62,000 bases of DNA from assembly GCA_905221605.1 (NCBI GenBank), contig CAJNDS010002202.1, forward strand, positions 585,001 to 647,000, read 5' to 3'. Under the pieces are notes generated by a model. It searched no databases and was not told the DNA's origin. It saw nothing but the letters and a program-made list of their open reading frames with translations. The translations under genes and the position numbers were made by a program. The stretch is from Symbiodinium natans (Eukaryota > Sar > Dinophyceae > Suessiales > Symbiodiniaceae). This document shows, in pieces, positions 8,397 through 21,586 of this stretch. Within the stretch, counting starts at the first letter, position 1. Each line of letters begins with the position of its first letter.

Positions 8397-11300
8397 TGCC
8401 AATTTGCGGAGATTTTCCTCCGCCTTCACACTCAAACCCCCAAAACCCTGAACCCTACACCCCAAATCCTAAAGCCCAAACCCCAAAACCCTAAACCCCA
8501 AAACCTCCCAACCCCGAAGCTTGGACGTCGTCCCCTCATGAACCCTGAACCCTTTTCACCCTAAACCCTAAACCCTAAACCCGAAACCCTAAACCCTGAA
8601 CCTCAGGTAGGCCTGCCGCGACGTTGAAGGGGTGGTCCAGCTCAAGCGCAGGATCCAAGCGTATTAGCTCCTCCCAGAGTAGGGTTTGGGGTTTAGGGTT
8701 TGGGGTCTGGGGTTTAGGGTTTAGGGTCTGGGGTCTGGGGTTTAGGGTGTGGGGTTTGGGGTTTAGGGTTTAGCATTTGGGGTTTGGGGTTTGGGGTTTA
8801 GGCTGTCAGCTCTTCCCAGCAAACGCACAGCTTCCCTGCAAAGTTTAGCGTCACGGGACCTTGAGGGAGCCTGGATGGTTAGGGATTAGGGTTTAGGGTT
8901 GAGGGTTTATGGTTTGAGGTTTAGGGTCTAGGGTTTAGCGCTTAGCGACCCTATTAGGGTTTAGGCTAAACCCTTTCGGTTACATAAGGATCATAGCGTG
9001 TTTTGGGGGGGCATATTCGGGGGGACCCTCTTCTGGGAAGTAGTCCATGTCTACATGTAGAACTCAAGATTTCTTTGGGTCGGTTCTAAGCACGCCCTAA
9101 ACCCTAAACCCTAAACCCTAAACCCTAAACCCTAAGCCCTAAGCCCTAAACCCTAAACCCTAAACCCTACACCCTAAACCCTAAACCCTAAGCCCTAAGC
9201 CCTAAACCCTAAGCCCTAAACCCTAAACCCTAAACCCTAAACCCTAAATGGGGGGCCCCGAATCATCCCTAGGGCCTCCTCCCCTTATTTGGAGTCCGTT
9301 TCATGGGTGTAGGATTTGGGGTTTAGGGTTTAGGGTTTAGGGTTTAGGGTTTAGGGTTTAGGGTTTAGGGTTTAGGGTGCACAAAAAACATACCCTACCA
9401 TACAATTTTATAGGCAGCAGGTGTTTTCCAAACCAGAAGTTCCTGGGTGTGTTTGCAGACTACGGATGACACCAGAAGAGAAACTAAACACCCGCCTGCA
9501 CCCGATCCCACCCCTTTGAACCCAAACCCTTAACTCCATAAACCCTTAACTCTGTAAACCCTAAACCCTAAACCGCACCATGAACCCAGCGCTCCATGCC
9601 CGTGACAGCACCGACGTACATCAAGATACTGATCAGCAAGAACGTCCACAGCAGCGTTCCCTTACCTCAGCCGGGGCGACTGGCTTCTCTGGCGTCTGTG
9701 CGTCTAAGGGGATTTGGCTCGAGATCACCCAAGTGGCGGGGGCCGGATGTTGCCCAAAACAGGAATAGTGTGGGATGGTTCTTGGTACATATGAACCAAC
9801 GATGACTGTACTTATCAGGGGCTTCTTCGCGGGTTAGAAGTAGAGTGATAATTGGTTAATAAGTACCATGAACCTCCAAGTAGGAGATGACCCTAAACCC
9901 TGAACCCTAAACCCTAAACCCTACACCCTAAACCCTACACCCTGCACCCTGCACCCTGAACCTAACCTCCAAACAACGGCAGAAGGGTTGAGGGCTTGAA
10001 GTTTAGAGCTCGGATGGCCCTTTAAAAAAAAATGAACAATACTCCTGAACATGATCCTCTTAAAGCCCACTAAGGTTTAGGGTTTAGGGTTTAGGGGTTT
10101 AGGGTTTAGGGTTTAGGGTTTAGGGTTCAGGGTTCAGGGTTAGGGTTCAGGGTTCAATAAGGTAAAATACCAAATGTCCCAAGGGCCTACCGAGAGAGGG
10201 TCAGGTGCAGTCAAGAATCTGTGCCAAAGGCCCTGAACCAGCTGCCACAAGGTCTTGAACTGGACCTCAGGTCAGGGTTTTGGGTTTACAGAGTTTACGG
10301 TTTAGAGGGTTTATAGGGTTTATGGTTTAAAGGATTTATAGGGTTTATAGGGTTTATAGAGTTTAAAGAGTTTGCAGGCGTTACGGGGTTCATAGGGTTT
10401 AGATGATTTATAGGGTGTACAGGGTTGATAGGGTCTCTAGGGCTTAGGCTTAGGGGTGAGGGTTGAGGGTTGAGGGTTTAGGGACGTCAAGGCCTGGGAT
10501 AGGGTTTAGGGTTTAGGGTTTAGGGTTTAGGGTTTGGGGTTTGGGGTTTGGGGTGTGGGGTTTGGGGTTTGGGGTTTAGGGTGGGATGTCAAGGGTGTCA
10601 GACATTCCGGCTATGGGTCGCATGGGCCTGTCCTCACTGCCCTAGGCCAGTGTGCGGCAAGATACACCCTATGCCCTAAAGCCTAAATCCCAAACCCTCA
10701 ACCCTAAACCCTCAACCCTAAACCCTAAACCCTGAACCCTAACCCCCTTACTTGAAGCCGTGCCTTTGAATGCGCCAGACCGAATTCAAGAAAGCCATAC
10801 TCGGACCCCCTTAAGGATGTACCCCGAAGAGGTTCCCTTAGCTTGGTAGCCCAGTAACCATATTATGATAAGGGCACCTTTTTTGTTCCTTTATAAGGGA
10901 GACCATAAAAACAAAAAAAGGGTAAAGGGTGCCACTGGGCTACCAAGTTAAACCCTAAACCCTAACCCTAAACCTTAAAAGCATCAGCATAAGGATTCTA
11001 CATGGTTTTCCCGAATCCCCGTTCTAGGAGCCCTTGTACCCCAATACTAGGATCCTTATGTTTATCCCCCTTCTAGGGGCACTTGTAGCCCAATACTAGG
11101 ATCGTTATGTTTATATGGGATTTGGGGCCCCGAAACCCTAAACCCGAAATCCGAAACCCTAAGCCCTAAACCCAAAACCCAAAACCCTAAACCCTAAAGG
11201 GACCCCCTCCTTTAAGAACTGAACTCTATGTATGAGCCCAGAAGCCCGAAGACCCCGAACGCCTAAACCTCTTACTTGCACCTGAAGCTCCCGAATCCCA

Positions 11301-14300
11301 CGGCTGAAACACTAAACCATAGACACCCTAAACCCTAAACTCTAAACCCTTACCCCTAAACCCTAAACCCTAGCCCTAAACCCTAAACCCTAAACCCTAG
11401 CCCTAAACCCTAAACCCTACACCTCCGGGCCGAGAGGCCATGAGGCGCACCGCGCGGGCAAGCCGCGCCAGGCGCAGCATGCGGACCAGCATGAAAATGT
11501 TGAACTCATCCAACTGGGTTTAGGGTTTAGGGTTTAGGGTTTGGGGTTTAGGGTTTAGGGTTTGGGGTTTAGGGTTTGGGGTTTGGGGTTTAGGGTTTAG
11601 GGTGTCGGGCTGAGCTTGGGGCATAGGTTAGGGTTTGGGGTTTACTGCGCCATTGTTGCGGTTCTATTAAACATGATCAGTTTTGTTCCTTGTTGGGTGT
11701 AAGTGTCCATAAAAATGCGAGATGATTTTCCACAATGACCCAGTTTAGGGTTTAGGGTTTGGGGCTTAGGCTTTAGGGTCCAGGGTCTTCGGGTTCAGGG
11801 CTTCGGGCTTGGGGTTTGGGGCATAGGGTTTGGGTTTGGGGTGCTTTTTTGGAACTGAAGTTTCAAGGTTGTCTGGGGCAATCCCTGAAACCCTACATGA
11901 CTGTGACTGTACTAACTATAGGTCAAGACACGACGGCGGAGGAGTCGACTGCCTTGATGATCATGTCCTTGGGTTTGCGTGTATGTATGGCTAGGACGAA
12001 ACCCTAAGCGCCAAGGCTCCAAGAACGCTCGTTTGGGGTGTTCGGGTTGGGGTTTACAGCAGGTTTTAGGGGCTACGAGGGCTCTGGGGACTCTTGCTTG
12101 GTGCAAGTTAGGCCCAAAGACCAGAACAGGTGGCTTTGTGGGCTTAGAGAACCCGAGAAATCTCTGTTGCCAGCCACCAACCCTGAACCCCCTGAAACCT
12201 TGAGGGGACGCCCTTCCTGTGCCCCACTTGAAAACAGCTTCGGGTTTAGGAGTTGGGGTCTAGGGTTTTGGGCTTGGTGCTCGACTTGGTTAAGGCCTGC
12301 CGAGGGATGACAGAAGTCGACATGCTTCAGGAAGACAAGGCAGACATGCAGGAGAGCATGAAGTGTCGCATGTTTCTGGGTTTGTGGATGTTGGGCTTAT
12401 ATATTTGCAGCTGGGAAAAACTGGTTCCCCCAATTCCGACTTTTACAAGCAGTTTAATGAAGGGCTGAGGATGTAAGCAAACTAGCACGAATAGGCCAAG
12501 AATCTGCTGAGGCCGTGAGTACCAAGAAGCAATCGAACTTGACCTTGTGAGGATCGTGGCTTGCAGGCTCTGTAAGGGTTTCGGTGCTTAGCCCTTCGGC
12601 GGTGTTGAGCCCTTCAACTTAGGCTCTATACCCCTCAATGCCCCAACAGTTGTAGCCTTTTGGCCTACAACGCCCAAAAAACACGAGTCCTCAGAGCCTT
12701 ATGCGCGCTGGGGTCTAGAATGTAAGGGTTATATACGGTACTGAGAGGCATAGAAGAACTGTAAGGGGCGGGGGGGGGGGGGGAAGAAGCTCCCCGCCTG
12801 AACTTAGATGTTTAAAACAAGCGTACGTCAAGATGCCGCCTTTTCAGAATGAGCGCTTTCCCAGAGCATCCATGTTCACATCAGTTTGAGGTTTACTTAG
12901 TAGCCCAGCAACCATCTTATAGTAAGGGCACCCTTTTTGGGATATTTACTTTATAAGGAAACCTTGAACCAAAAAAAGGGGAAAGGGTACCACTGGTCTA
13001 CCAGGTTTATATCTGTTGTAGGATGTAGTCTTGCTTGCGGGTTCACGGGCGCTTGCAAGTCGTGCGGCCTGCGTCATCAGTGCCGTTTGCCCTACAGTTG
13101 AGGGTTTAGGGCTTGATCCCCAAAAACCCCAAACTCATAAACCTCCAACTGTGTGTGTGGGTTCATGGAAAAAAAACACTCGGGGGATTTGGGGGACCAT
13201 CAGCCCCACAGCACACCCTATACCCTACAACCGGGTCAACCCAAACCCTCCAAAGCCCCTATAGCCTATAGCCTATAGCCTATAGCCTATAGCCTGTAGC
13301 CTGTATAGCCTATAGCCTAGATGTTGCGATAAAGGGATTCGGGTTTAGGGTTTACGGTTTTCAGGTTCGGGTTAGAAAGGTGTTGGGCTTGTAGGGCTTA
13401 TATAGGCTTTGCTTGGGGTTGCTTAGGGTTTTTCGGGTTTCTAGAACTTACGGGCTTGATAGGGCTTAGGGTTACACAAAGCACGAAGGCTCAGGGTACT
13501 GTTCTTTGGAATACTGGGGGCATGAGGTGGTTTCTATTGAGTTCGTCTTCGGCTCTGCGCATCTAAACCCTAAACCCTGAGACGCCAAGTCTAAGGTTTA
13601 GGGTTTAGGGTTTAGGGTTTAGGGTTTAGGGTTTAGGGTTTAGGGTTTAGGGTTTAGGGTTTAGGGTTTAGGGTTTAGGTTTAGGGTTTAGGGTTTAGGG
13701 TTTAGGGTTAGGGTTTAGGGTTTAGGGTTTAGGGTTTAGGGTTTAGGGTTTCGGGTTTCGGGTTTAGGGTCTAGGGTTTAGGGCTCTGAAAGCTTCAATC
13801 GAAAGAAGAACTCCGAGACCCTAAACCCGAAACCCAAAACCTTATCAACCCTAAACACTAAACCCCAAACCACTAAACCCTCAACCCCAAACCCCAAGCC
13901 CCAAACCCCAACAACAAAAACCCTGCACCCGGAACCGCAAACCATAAACTCCAAACCAAAAACCCCAAACCCCCTATTTCTCAAATAGGGGACCCCAACC
14001 CCAAACCCCACACTCCAGACCCCCTACGTATCCAGAACCTGGAAGCCCACACCTCAAACCCTAAACCCCAAAAGCCCTAAATCCCAAAACCCCAAACCCT
14101 ATAGAACCCTCAAAACCCAAAAACTCTAAGTCCCAAAACCCCAAACCCTAGAACCCTGAAAACCCAAAAACCCTAAGTCCTCAAAACCCCAAACCCTAGA
14201 ACCCTAAAGCCCAAAGCCCCTGAACCCTAAAACCTGAACCCTAAAACCGGCTCAGCCCGTGACCCAAGACCCTAAGCCCCAAAAACCCAAGCACCCCAAA

Positions 14301-17300
14301 ACCCCAAACTCCAAACCCTACTGGTAGCACCCTAAAACCCCCGAAAACCCTAAAGCCCCAAACCCTAAACCCTAAACCCTAAACCCTAAACCCTAAACCC
14401 TAAAGCCGGCTCAGCCCGCGACCCAGCCAGACTTGAAGACGAGCACTCCATAGACCCCCACGCGAAGGAGCAGCTCCACTACCTCGGGTTTAGGGTTTAG
14501 GGTTTAGGGTTTAGGGTTTAGGGTTTAGGGTTTAGGGTTTAGGGTTTAGGGTTTAGGGTTTAGGGGTCTGGGGTTTAGGGATTACGGGCTTTGGGTATAG
14601 GGCTTCTGGTGTGGGATTTAGGGTTCAGGGACTACGGATTACGGTTTAGGGTTCAGGTTTCAGGTTGTCAGGTTTGGGGTTTGGGGTTTAGGATTGGGGC
14701 CTTTAGGGTTTTAGGGTTTGAGGTTTAGGCTCTGATGGTTGGGGTGTAGGGCCCAAAACCCTTAACCCTAAACCCTAAACGGCTCGGGTCTAGAGGGACT
14801 TGAGAACCTGAGGCTGAGACATCGGAAGGAGGCTTTTAGTGCGTGGGGTTTTGGGGCTTCTAGGGCCATTTAGGGTTTAGGGTTTAGGGTTTAGGGTTTA
14901 GGGTTTAGGGCCGAGATAGCAAGAAGCCCGAAAGCCGACACAACAAATAACACGAGAAGTTCCCTGTTCAGGATATGAAGTAGGGTTTTCATTCCTTGTA
15001 TCCCCAAAAGGATAGGAAAATATGTACACTCACCAAAATTAGACAGGAACCCTACATGCACTCACCAATAACAGTAATATAAGCCTTGTTTCACATGAAG
15101 TAGGGTATATATTTCTTGTACTCCCAAAAGGACACCAGGTATATACACTCACCAATATTAAGAAGGAACCTTATATACACTCACCAATAACAGTAATATG
15201 AACCCTGTTTTCATATAGAGTTTCAGGATGCTTGTTAACACAGCAACGGGTTGGTCCCTAAACGCGAGACCAAAGCCACGAAAGGCTCTCATTGAAAGAG
15301 TTCTACCAAAGAACTGCCACCCCACCGCGGCCCTAAACCCTACACCCTAAACCCTACACCCTAAACCCTAAACCCTAAACCCTAAACCCCCGATTTGGGC
15401 AGGGTTTATGGGGTCTATATACACTACCAGGGAAGTGGTAAATTACGGACCTGCAGGGCTCGGTTTTAGGAATCAGAACCAGCGGGATGATGGAGACTCG
15501 TTTAGGGTTTAGGGTTTAGGGTTTAGGGTTTAGGGTTTAGGGTTTAGGGTTTGGGTTTAGGGTTTAGGGTTGAGGTTTAGGGTGCAGGAATACACTATAT
15601 ATTATCTATAACAGAACATCATCCAGAACGTAATCTACAAGCCTCTCCCTAAACCCTAAACCCTAAAACCCTAAACCCTAAACCCTCCGGACTCCATTCA
15701 CCTGCACTTCAGTGGCCGAAACCAAGATACATAGACTCCGTAAAAGACGTAGTCTGCAATGGCGGTCCAGGGAGGTGGTAAGACACCTTTGCGGAGGGCA
15801 GGGGTTTAGGGTTTAGGGTTTAGGGTTTAGGGTTTAGGGTTTAGGGTTTAGGGTTTAGGGTTTAGGGTTTAGGGTTTAGGGTTTAGGGTTTAGGGTTTAG
15901 GGTTTAGGGTTTAGGGTTTAGGGGGGTTGTAGTTTAGGACTTGGGAGCTGTGCTATGCAAGGCCCGAACAGCTGGGCTCTGGGCTTGGGCCGTTCGTAGC
16001 ACTGCCCCCCAAACCCTGGCCTTAAACCCTGAACTTTAAACCTTGAACACTGAACCCTAAACTCTAAACCCCAAACCCCCAACCCGAAACCCCAAACCCC
16101 GAACCCCAAACCCTAAACCCTAAACCTTGAGGGCTGCAGGGCTTCCCTGAACGACTGCTCGGCGAGGCTTCCGATCACGCCCCTTTCTCTGTGGGACCAG
16201 ACGCTTCGTGCATCTTCCAAATATTGCTTGCCACTCTAGGGGCCTGAATAATTAGAATAGGGTTTTGGAGGCTCTTATAGTATAATTACACAGGGACCGT
16301 AAGGGAATATTATTGGTAATTCTTCCGACCGCGATCTTACCCTAAGCCCTGAAGCCTAAATTTATTGGAAATACTTCCGACCCCAATAGTACACCAACTG
16401 CTTCTGGAGTTCTCAATCGCCTCCTCCTTTCGGGTTCGAGTTTGGACGTGCTGGAGGTGATGATGCCGTAGACCATGAAGCCCACGTGTTGCGCGCCATC
16501 TTCCATGGACCACAGTTTAGGGTTTAGAGTTTAGGGTTTGGGGTGGAGTTTAAGGTTTAGGGTTTAGGGTTTAAGGTTTAGGGTTAGGGTTTAGGGTTTA
16601 GGGTTTAGGGTTTAGGGTTTAGGGTTTAGGGTTTAGGGTTTAGGGGTTAAGGTTTAGGGTTTAGGGTTTCGGGTTTAGGGTTTAGGGTTTAGGGTTTGGG
16701 GTTTAGGGTTTCGCCTTTTAGGATTCTTACCGTCCTCGAGAATGCCTCCAATTGGCAGCCTGTTCGTCGTGGAAGGTGTAGTGTCCTCCTAAACCCTAAA
16801 CCCTAAACCCTAAACCCTAAACCCTAAACCCTAAACCCTGAACCCTAAACCCTAAACCCTAAACCCTAAACCCAGTGTCCTGGTGAAAGCCACTGAATCC
16901 TCTGTGTGGCAGATATGACAGGCCCTAATGGGGGTCTAGGGTTTATCTTAGAGTTCAGGGGGGCTAAACAAGCCCTGATGGGAATCTGATGGGAGAAGGC
17001 ATGAGGGAGTTCAAATCTTCAAGGCAAGGGATTGCAGTGTCATTGGGCTTCGGGTTTAGGGTTTAGAACCCCCTGAAAGGCAATCGAAGCCGTGCTTGGA
17101 TCTTCCTCGAAAGCCAAGTCGCACGCTTCCGGCGCCTTGGCGGGAGTGAGGTAAAGGGGATGAGCTTGGAACCTAGCAAGGAGGTATAGGGTCTTTCTGC
17201 TGCTCTGCGGTAGTGAAAGCAAAGTGTACAAAGTGTATATGGTGTGTCCTTTCGTGGCTAGTCAGAGAATTCCTGCTTCATAGGGTAGCAATGGAACCAC

Positions 17301-20300
17301 ACAATCCGTTTATGCGTAGTCACCTGAAACCTCGAAACTTTCAGAAGAACGCAGGAAGTCCCTGAGCCCCTAGACCGCGTCAACGTCCATGCAGCACTTC
17401 CCCGCTACAGCTCCAAATAGCCCAAAGTAGGGCTTAGGGTTTTAAACGTCAACGTAGGTATTCATTGTATACCAGGAGCCCTAGTGCAAAGCCCCCCCAA
17501 CGTTGCACAAAAACCCAAACCATAAAGCCCGAAAAAGCACACAGGAGGGCTTCGGGTTTAGGGATTCATTAGGGTTTCGCAGACCCACAGAGCCTAAAGC
17601 ATGACTTACTATACAGGCGACCCAAAAAGGGACCCAAATTGGTTTCTGCTGCCATGTGCACCTGTCGACAAGCAACAATTATGCAGCCGCTTCAGGCTGC
17701 TTGTTCATACAGAACAAGCAAAGAAAGTAATAAAGGGACCCTAGTTTAGAGAACTCGTCACATAACATCCCTGAACCCTGCACCTTTGAACCCTGGATTC
17801 CCGACAATCTCAAGCCCCCAAGCCCCAACCCCATAAGCCTGAGCCCTCAACGCTTCAATTCTAGGAAGGGCCAAACTTACTTCTCCAATAACCACGGGGG
17901 AAAAATGGTTGAACTCTAGTATTCCTACTAAATAAGGAAACCCACAAAGTTTAAAGCTCAGCTAAAGGCGAAGTACGCAAACTTGACACGCACACGTTCA
18001 AAAAGGTCCGTTGGACCCTGTTCTTCCAATGACCAAATCAGTTGGGTCCTTTAGGGTTCTAGTACCCTACGGCCCAGGGCCGCTAGAAGTATAGGGTAAG
18101 GCCAGCAACACTAAACCCTTTCACCCCTCAACCCTAAACCCTAAACCCTCAACCCTAAACCCTAAACCCTAACCCCTAAAACGGAATAAACGGAACGAAG
18201 GGTGCCAAGCTTCCACTTCTCAGGGCGGCGCGAAAACACGACATGCAGAGGCTCGCATCTAAGGGTAGCTACACGGTCCTCTAGTATGGGCCCTAAAAAG
18301 GGGTTTAGGGTTTAGGGTTTAGGGTTTAGGGTTTAGGGTTGAGGATTATAAACCCCTTATATACCCCGTACAACCCAGGAGCCCACCCTTTAAAGGAGGC
18401 AAGTGACCATAAGAAGGGCCCATATAACTACCCTTAGATCGCAAGCCATCATGTCTCAATACTGAAGCATCACGACCCGCACCAGACCTCTGACTCTCCA
18501 CACACACCTATCGATATAATTTCAAGCTTCAGTTCGGCACGGTTGTCGGTATGCCCTTAACCCAAAACCTTATGCCCTGCCATAGGCCCCCTGGTTCTTG
18601 GTAGGGAATGAAGGAATGAGGGCCCTGCATATACAGTTTGAGGGATTATATAGGGCCATCATTCCCTCATTCCCTGCAAAAAGAACCAGCCAGTAGAGTA
18701 TCGCATCCCTAAACCCCAAACCCTAAACCCTAAACCCTAATCGTAGTCCAGAACTGAGGCCCCTGACCAGACCGCGCAGCTCTCGCTCCTGTGTTTCTGC
18801 GAGTAGGGCGTATAGAGTTTGGGGTTTGCGTTGGGTTTGGGGTTTGGGGTTTGGGGTGTGGGGTTTAGGGTTTAGGGTTTAGGGGTTTAGGGGTTTAGGG
18901 GTTTAGGGTTTAGGGTTTAGGGTTTAGGGTTTAGGGTTTAGGGTTTAGGGGTTTAGGGGTTCAGGGTTCAGGGTTCAGAGTTCGTGGTTTAGGGTTTACG
19001 GCGTTACTAGGGCTTCAGGTGCTAAGGGTTGTTGGGGGCCCAGCCGGACAGAAGATTTGGAGGGCTGCGCCTTTGCAGAGGCTGGGCCTTAAGACTTGAA
19101 GCGATGGTCTGAGTCACGGTTTAGGGTTTAGGGTTTAGGGTTTAGGGTTTAGGGTCTAGGGCGTGGTTTGTGACTGAAAAGGGAACCCTCCAGGAACTGC
19201 CGCGGGATCCAGAAGAGCCCTCCCCGCCCCATGCCAAAGAGTGCGTAGCATGAAGCCCTAAACCCTAAACCCTAAACCCTAGACCCTAAACCCTAAACTC
19301 TAAACCCGAAACCACGAACCCTAAATACCTTCAACCCTAGACACTGAACCCTAAGACCTGAAACCTCCTTTGAGCCCCAAGCCGAGTAGTCCTTTAGGCC
19401 AGTGCTTTAGGGTTTAGGGTGTAGGGTTCAGGGTTCAAGGTTCAGGGTTCAGGGTTTAGGGTTTAGGGTGATACCAAACTCTACGCCAAGAAGCCAGGAC
19501 TGTAGGGTTTTTGGAGGGTTCAGGGTTTTGGGTTCTTTGGCAGATCACCTAAGAAATGCTGCATGGGGCGTTATGTTGTTGTAGGCTATCCAGAACCTTC
19601 CAAGGGCTTGATATTTTGTAGGTTACTTCAGTTCATGGCCTGAGAATCTTATAAGGGCTCTTTGTCTCAATCGAGTTTTGCGGGAGACTCCTTACCCTAA
19701 AGCCTCCTAAACGCTAAACCCTAAACCCTCAACCCACCCCCCCCCCCCCCCCCCAAAAAAAAAAAAAAAAAAAAACGAAAGCGAAGGGGACGATACTTGG
19801 TGTCGGATTTATAGGGCACCTCCTGACCGCCCTAACTCAACCCTAAACCCTCAACCGTTAAATCCCCCCCCCCAACCCAACCCTAAACCGATAACCCTAA
19901 ACCCTAAAACCCTAAACCCCTAAACCCCTAAACCCCTAAACCCCTAAACCCCTAAACCCCTAAACCCCTAAACCCCTAAACCCCTAAACCCCTAAACCCC
20001 TAAAACCCTAACCCTAAACCCTAAACCGCGCCTGGCAGTTGCAACTGTCGGTGCAGCCCAAGGGGAGGGATGACTTGGCTTGCGTCTCGAAACCTGGGAT
20101 TGCCCCGTTAGGAAAAACAGGTCCCTAAACCCTAAACCCTAAACCCTAAACCCTAAACCCTAAACCCTAAACCCTAAACCCCGTGTGTTCCTTACAGGGC
20201 TGAGGTAGGGAGGTTGCCCTTTTCTTCTTCAAGAAAGGACGATCCTAAAACCCGAAAGCCTAAACCCTAAACCCAAAACCCTGAACCCTAAGCGCTTAAC

Positions 20301-21553
20301 CCTAAACCCTAAACCCTCAACCGAAAGCAGGGGACTTGAAGGCATTGCTGGGCGTTCTAGGGTGGAATGACGGGTAATTTGTACAAGTTTGCCCAAAATT
20401 ACAATGTGTGTATAGATCATTGATCTATCTGTACATCGAAGAAAGATCGATATATTGGAGATAAGAGCTCCTCCTAAACCCTAAACCCTAAACCCTACAC
20501 CCTAAACCCTAAACCCTAAACCCTAAACTCTTAACTCTTAAACCATGCAAGGGAAGCTAGGGGCTGTAGGTTGAGGATGTTGCAGAGACGAGCCAATGCA
20601 GCCGCTGTGGCCGATGGTGATGGCATTGGCCATGATGATCACGCCTATGGCAGTGTCGAAGCCCCACCTCCGGACTTATGGGGTTTAGGGTTTAGGGTTT
20701 AGGGTTTAGGGTTTAGGGTTTAGGGTTTAGGGTTTAGGGTTTAGGGTTCAGGTTGGGATGTTCCCCTTTTCGAAGAGTCCTAAATAGGGATTGTAATAGG
20801 GGGCACTATAATCCCTCTCAAGGACTGTTAGAGAAAGGGGGAACATCCCAAGGTTTAGGCTTTAGAGACCCCACCGGCAGCACCCGCAGAGTCTGTCACC
20901 TCGGAATCCTGAAATTCTCACATCCCCGAAGAAGCCTCCTAAATCCTCTCGGAACCCCTGAGCCCAACCCCTGAGGCCTAGGGTTTAGGGTTTAGGGTTT
21001 AGGGTTTAGGGTTTAGGGTTTAGGGTTTAGGGTTAAAGCTCGCAGCACTTACAGGGCTTACAGGGCCTGTCGGGCGGTTCTAGGTAGAAGTGAAAGGGGT
21101 AAGGTCACTCTAACCCTAAACCCTAAACCTCAACCTGAAAAACATACCCACATGGTTAGTATGGGCCCTGAAACGGGGACCCCTTATGTACCCTCTTATA
21201 TACCCTATTAAGCCCAAGGACCCATACTTCAGAACCCTTTCAGGGATGTAAGGGACCAAATTAAGGGCCCATAAAACTGCTCTTACCCTAAACCCTAAAC
21301 CCTAAACCCTAAACCCTAAACCCTAAACTCTAAACCCTAAGCCCTAACCCTAAACCCTAAACCCTAAACCCTGAACCCTAAGCCCTCCAAGGTCTCGGCC
21401 AGGAGATCAGCTCGTGCAGAATCTTCCGAAGTCCCTTGAACTGGCTGGGGTCCTCGCTTAGGGTTCAGGGTTCAGGGTTCAGGGTTCAGGGCTCAGGGTT
21501 CAGGGTATCAGGGTTCAGGGTCCGCCGACAACCTCCCTCTTTCCCTCAAAACG

Positions 21554-21586
<33 letters not shown>

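Noticed and set aside
13778-14011. 77-codon minus frame with repeated GFGV/GFRV motifs
   Set aside because: GFRV, GLGF and similar strings are simply translated TTTAGGG variants; the same applies to many short frames ending in PKP or NPKP.
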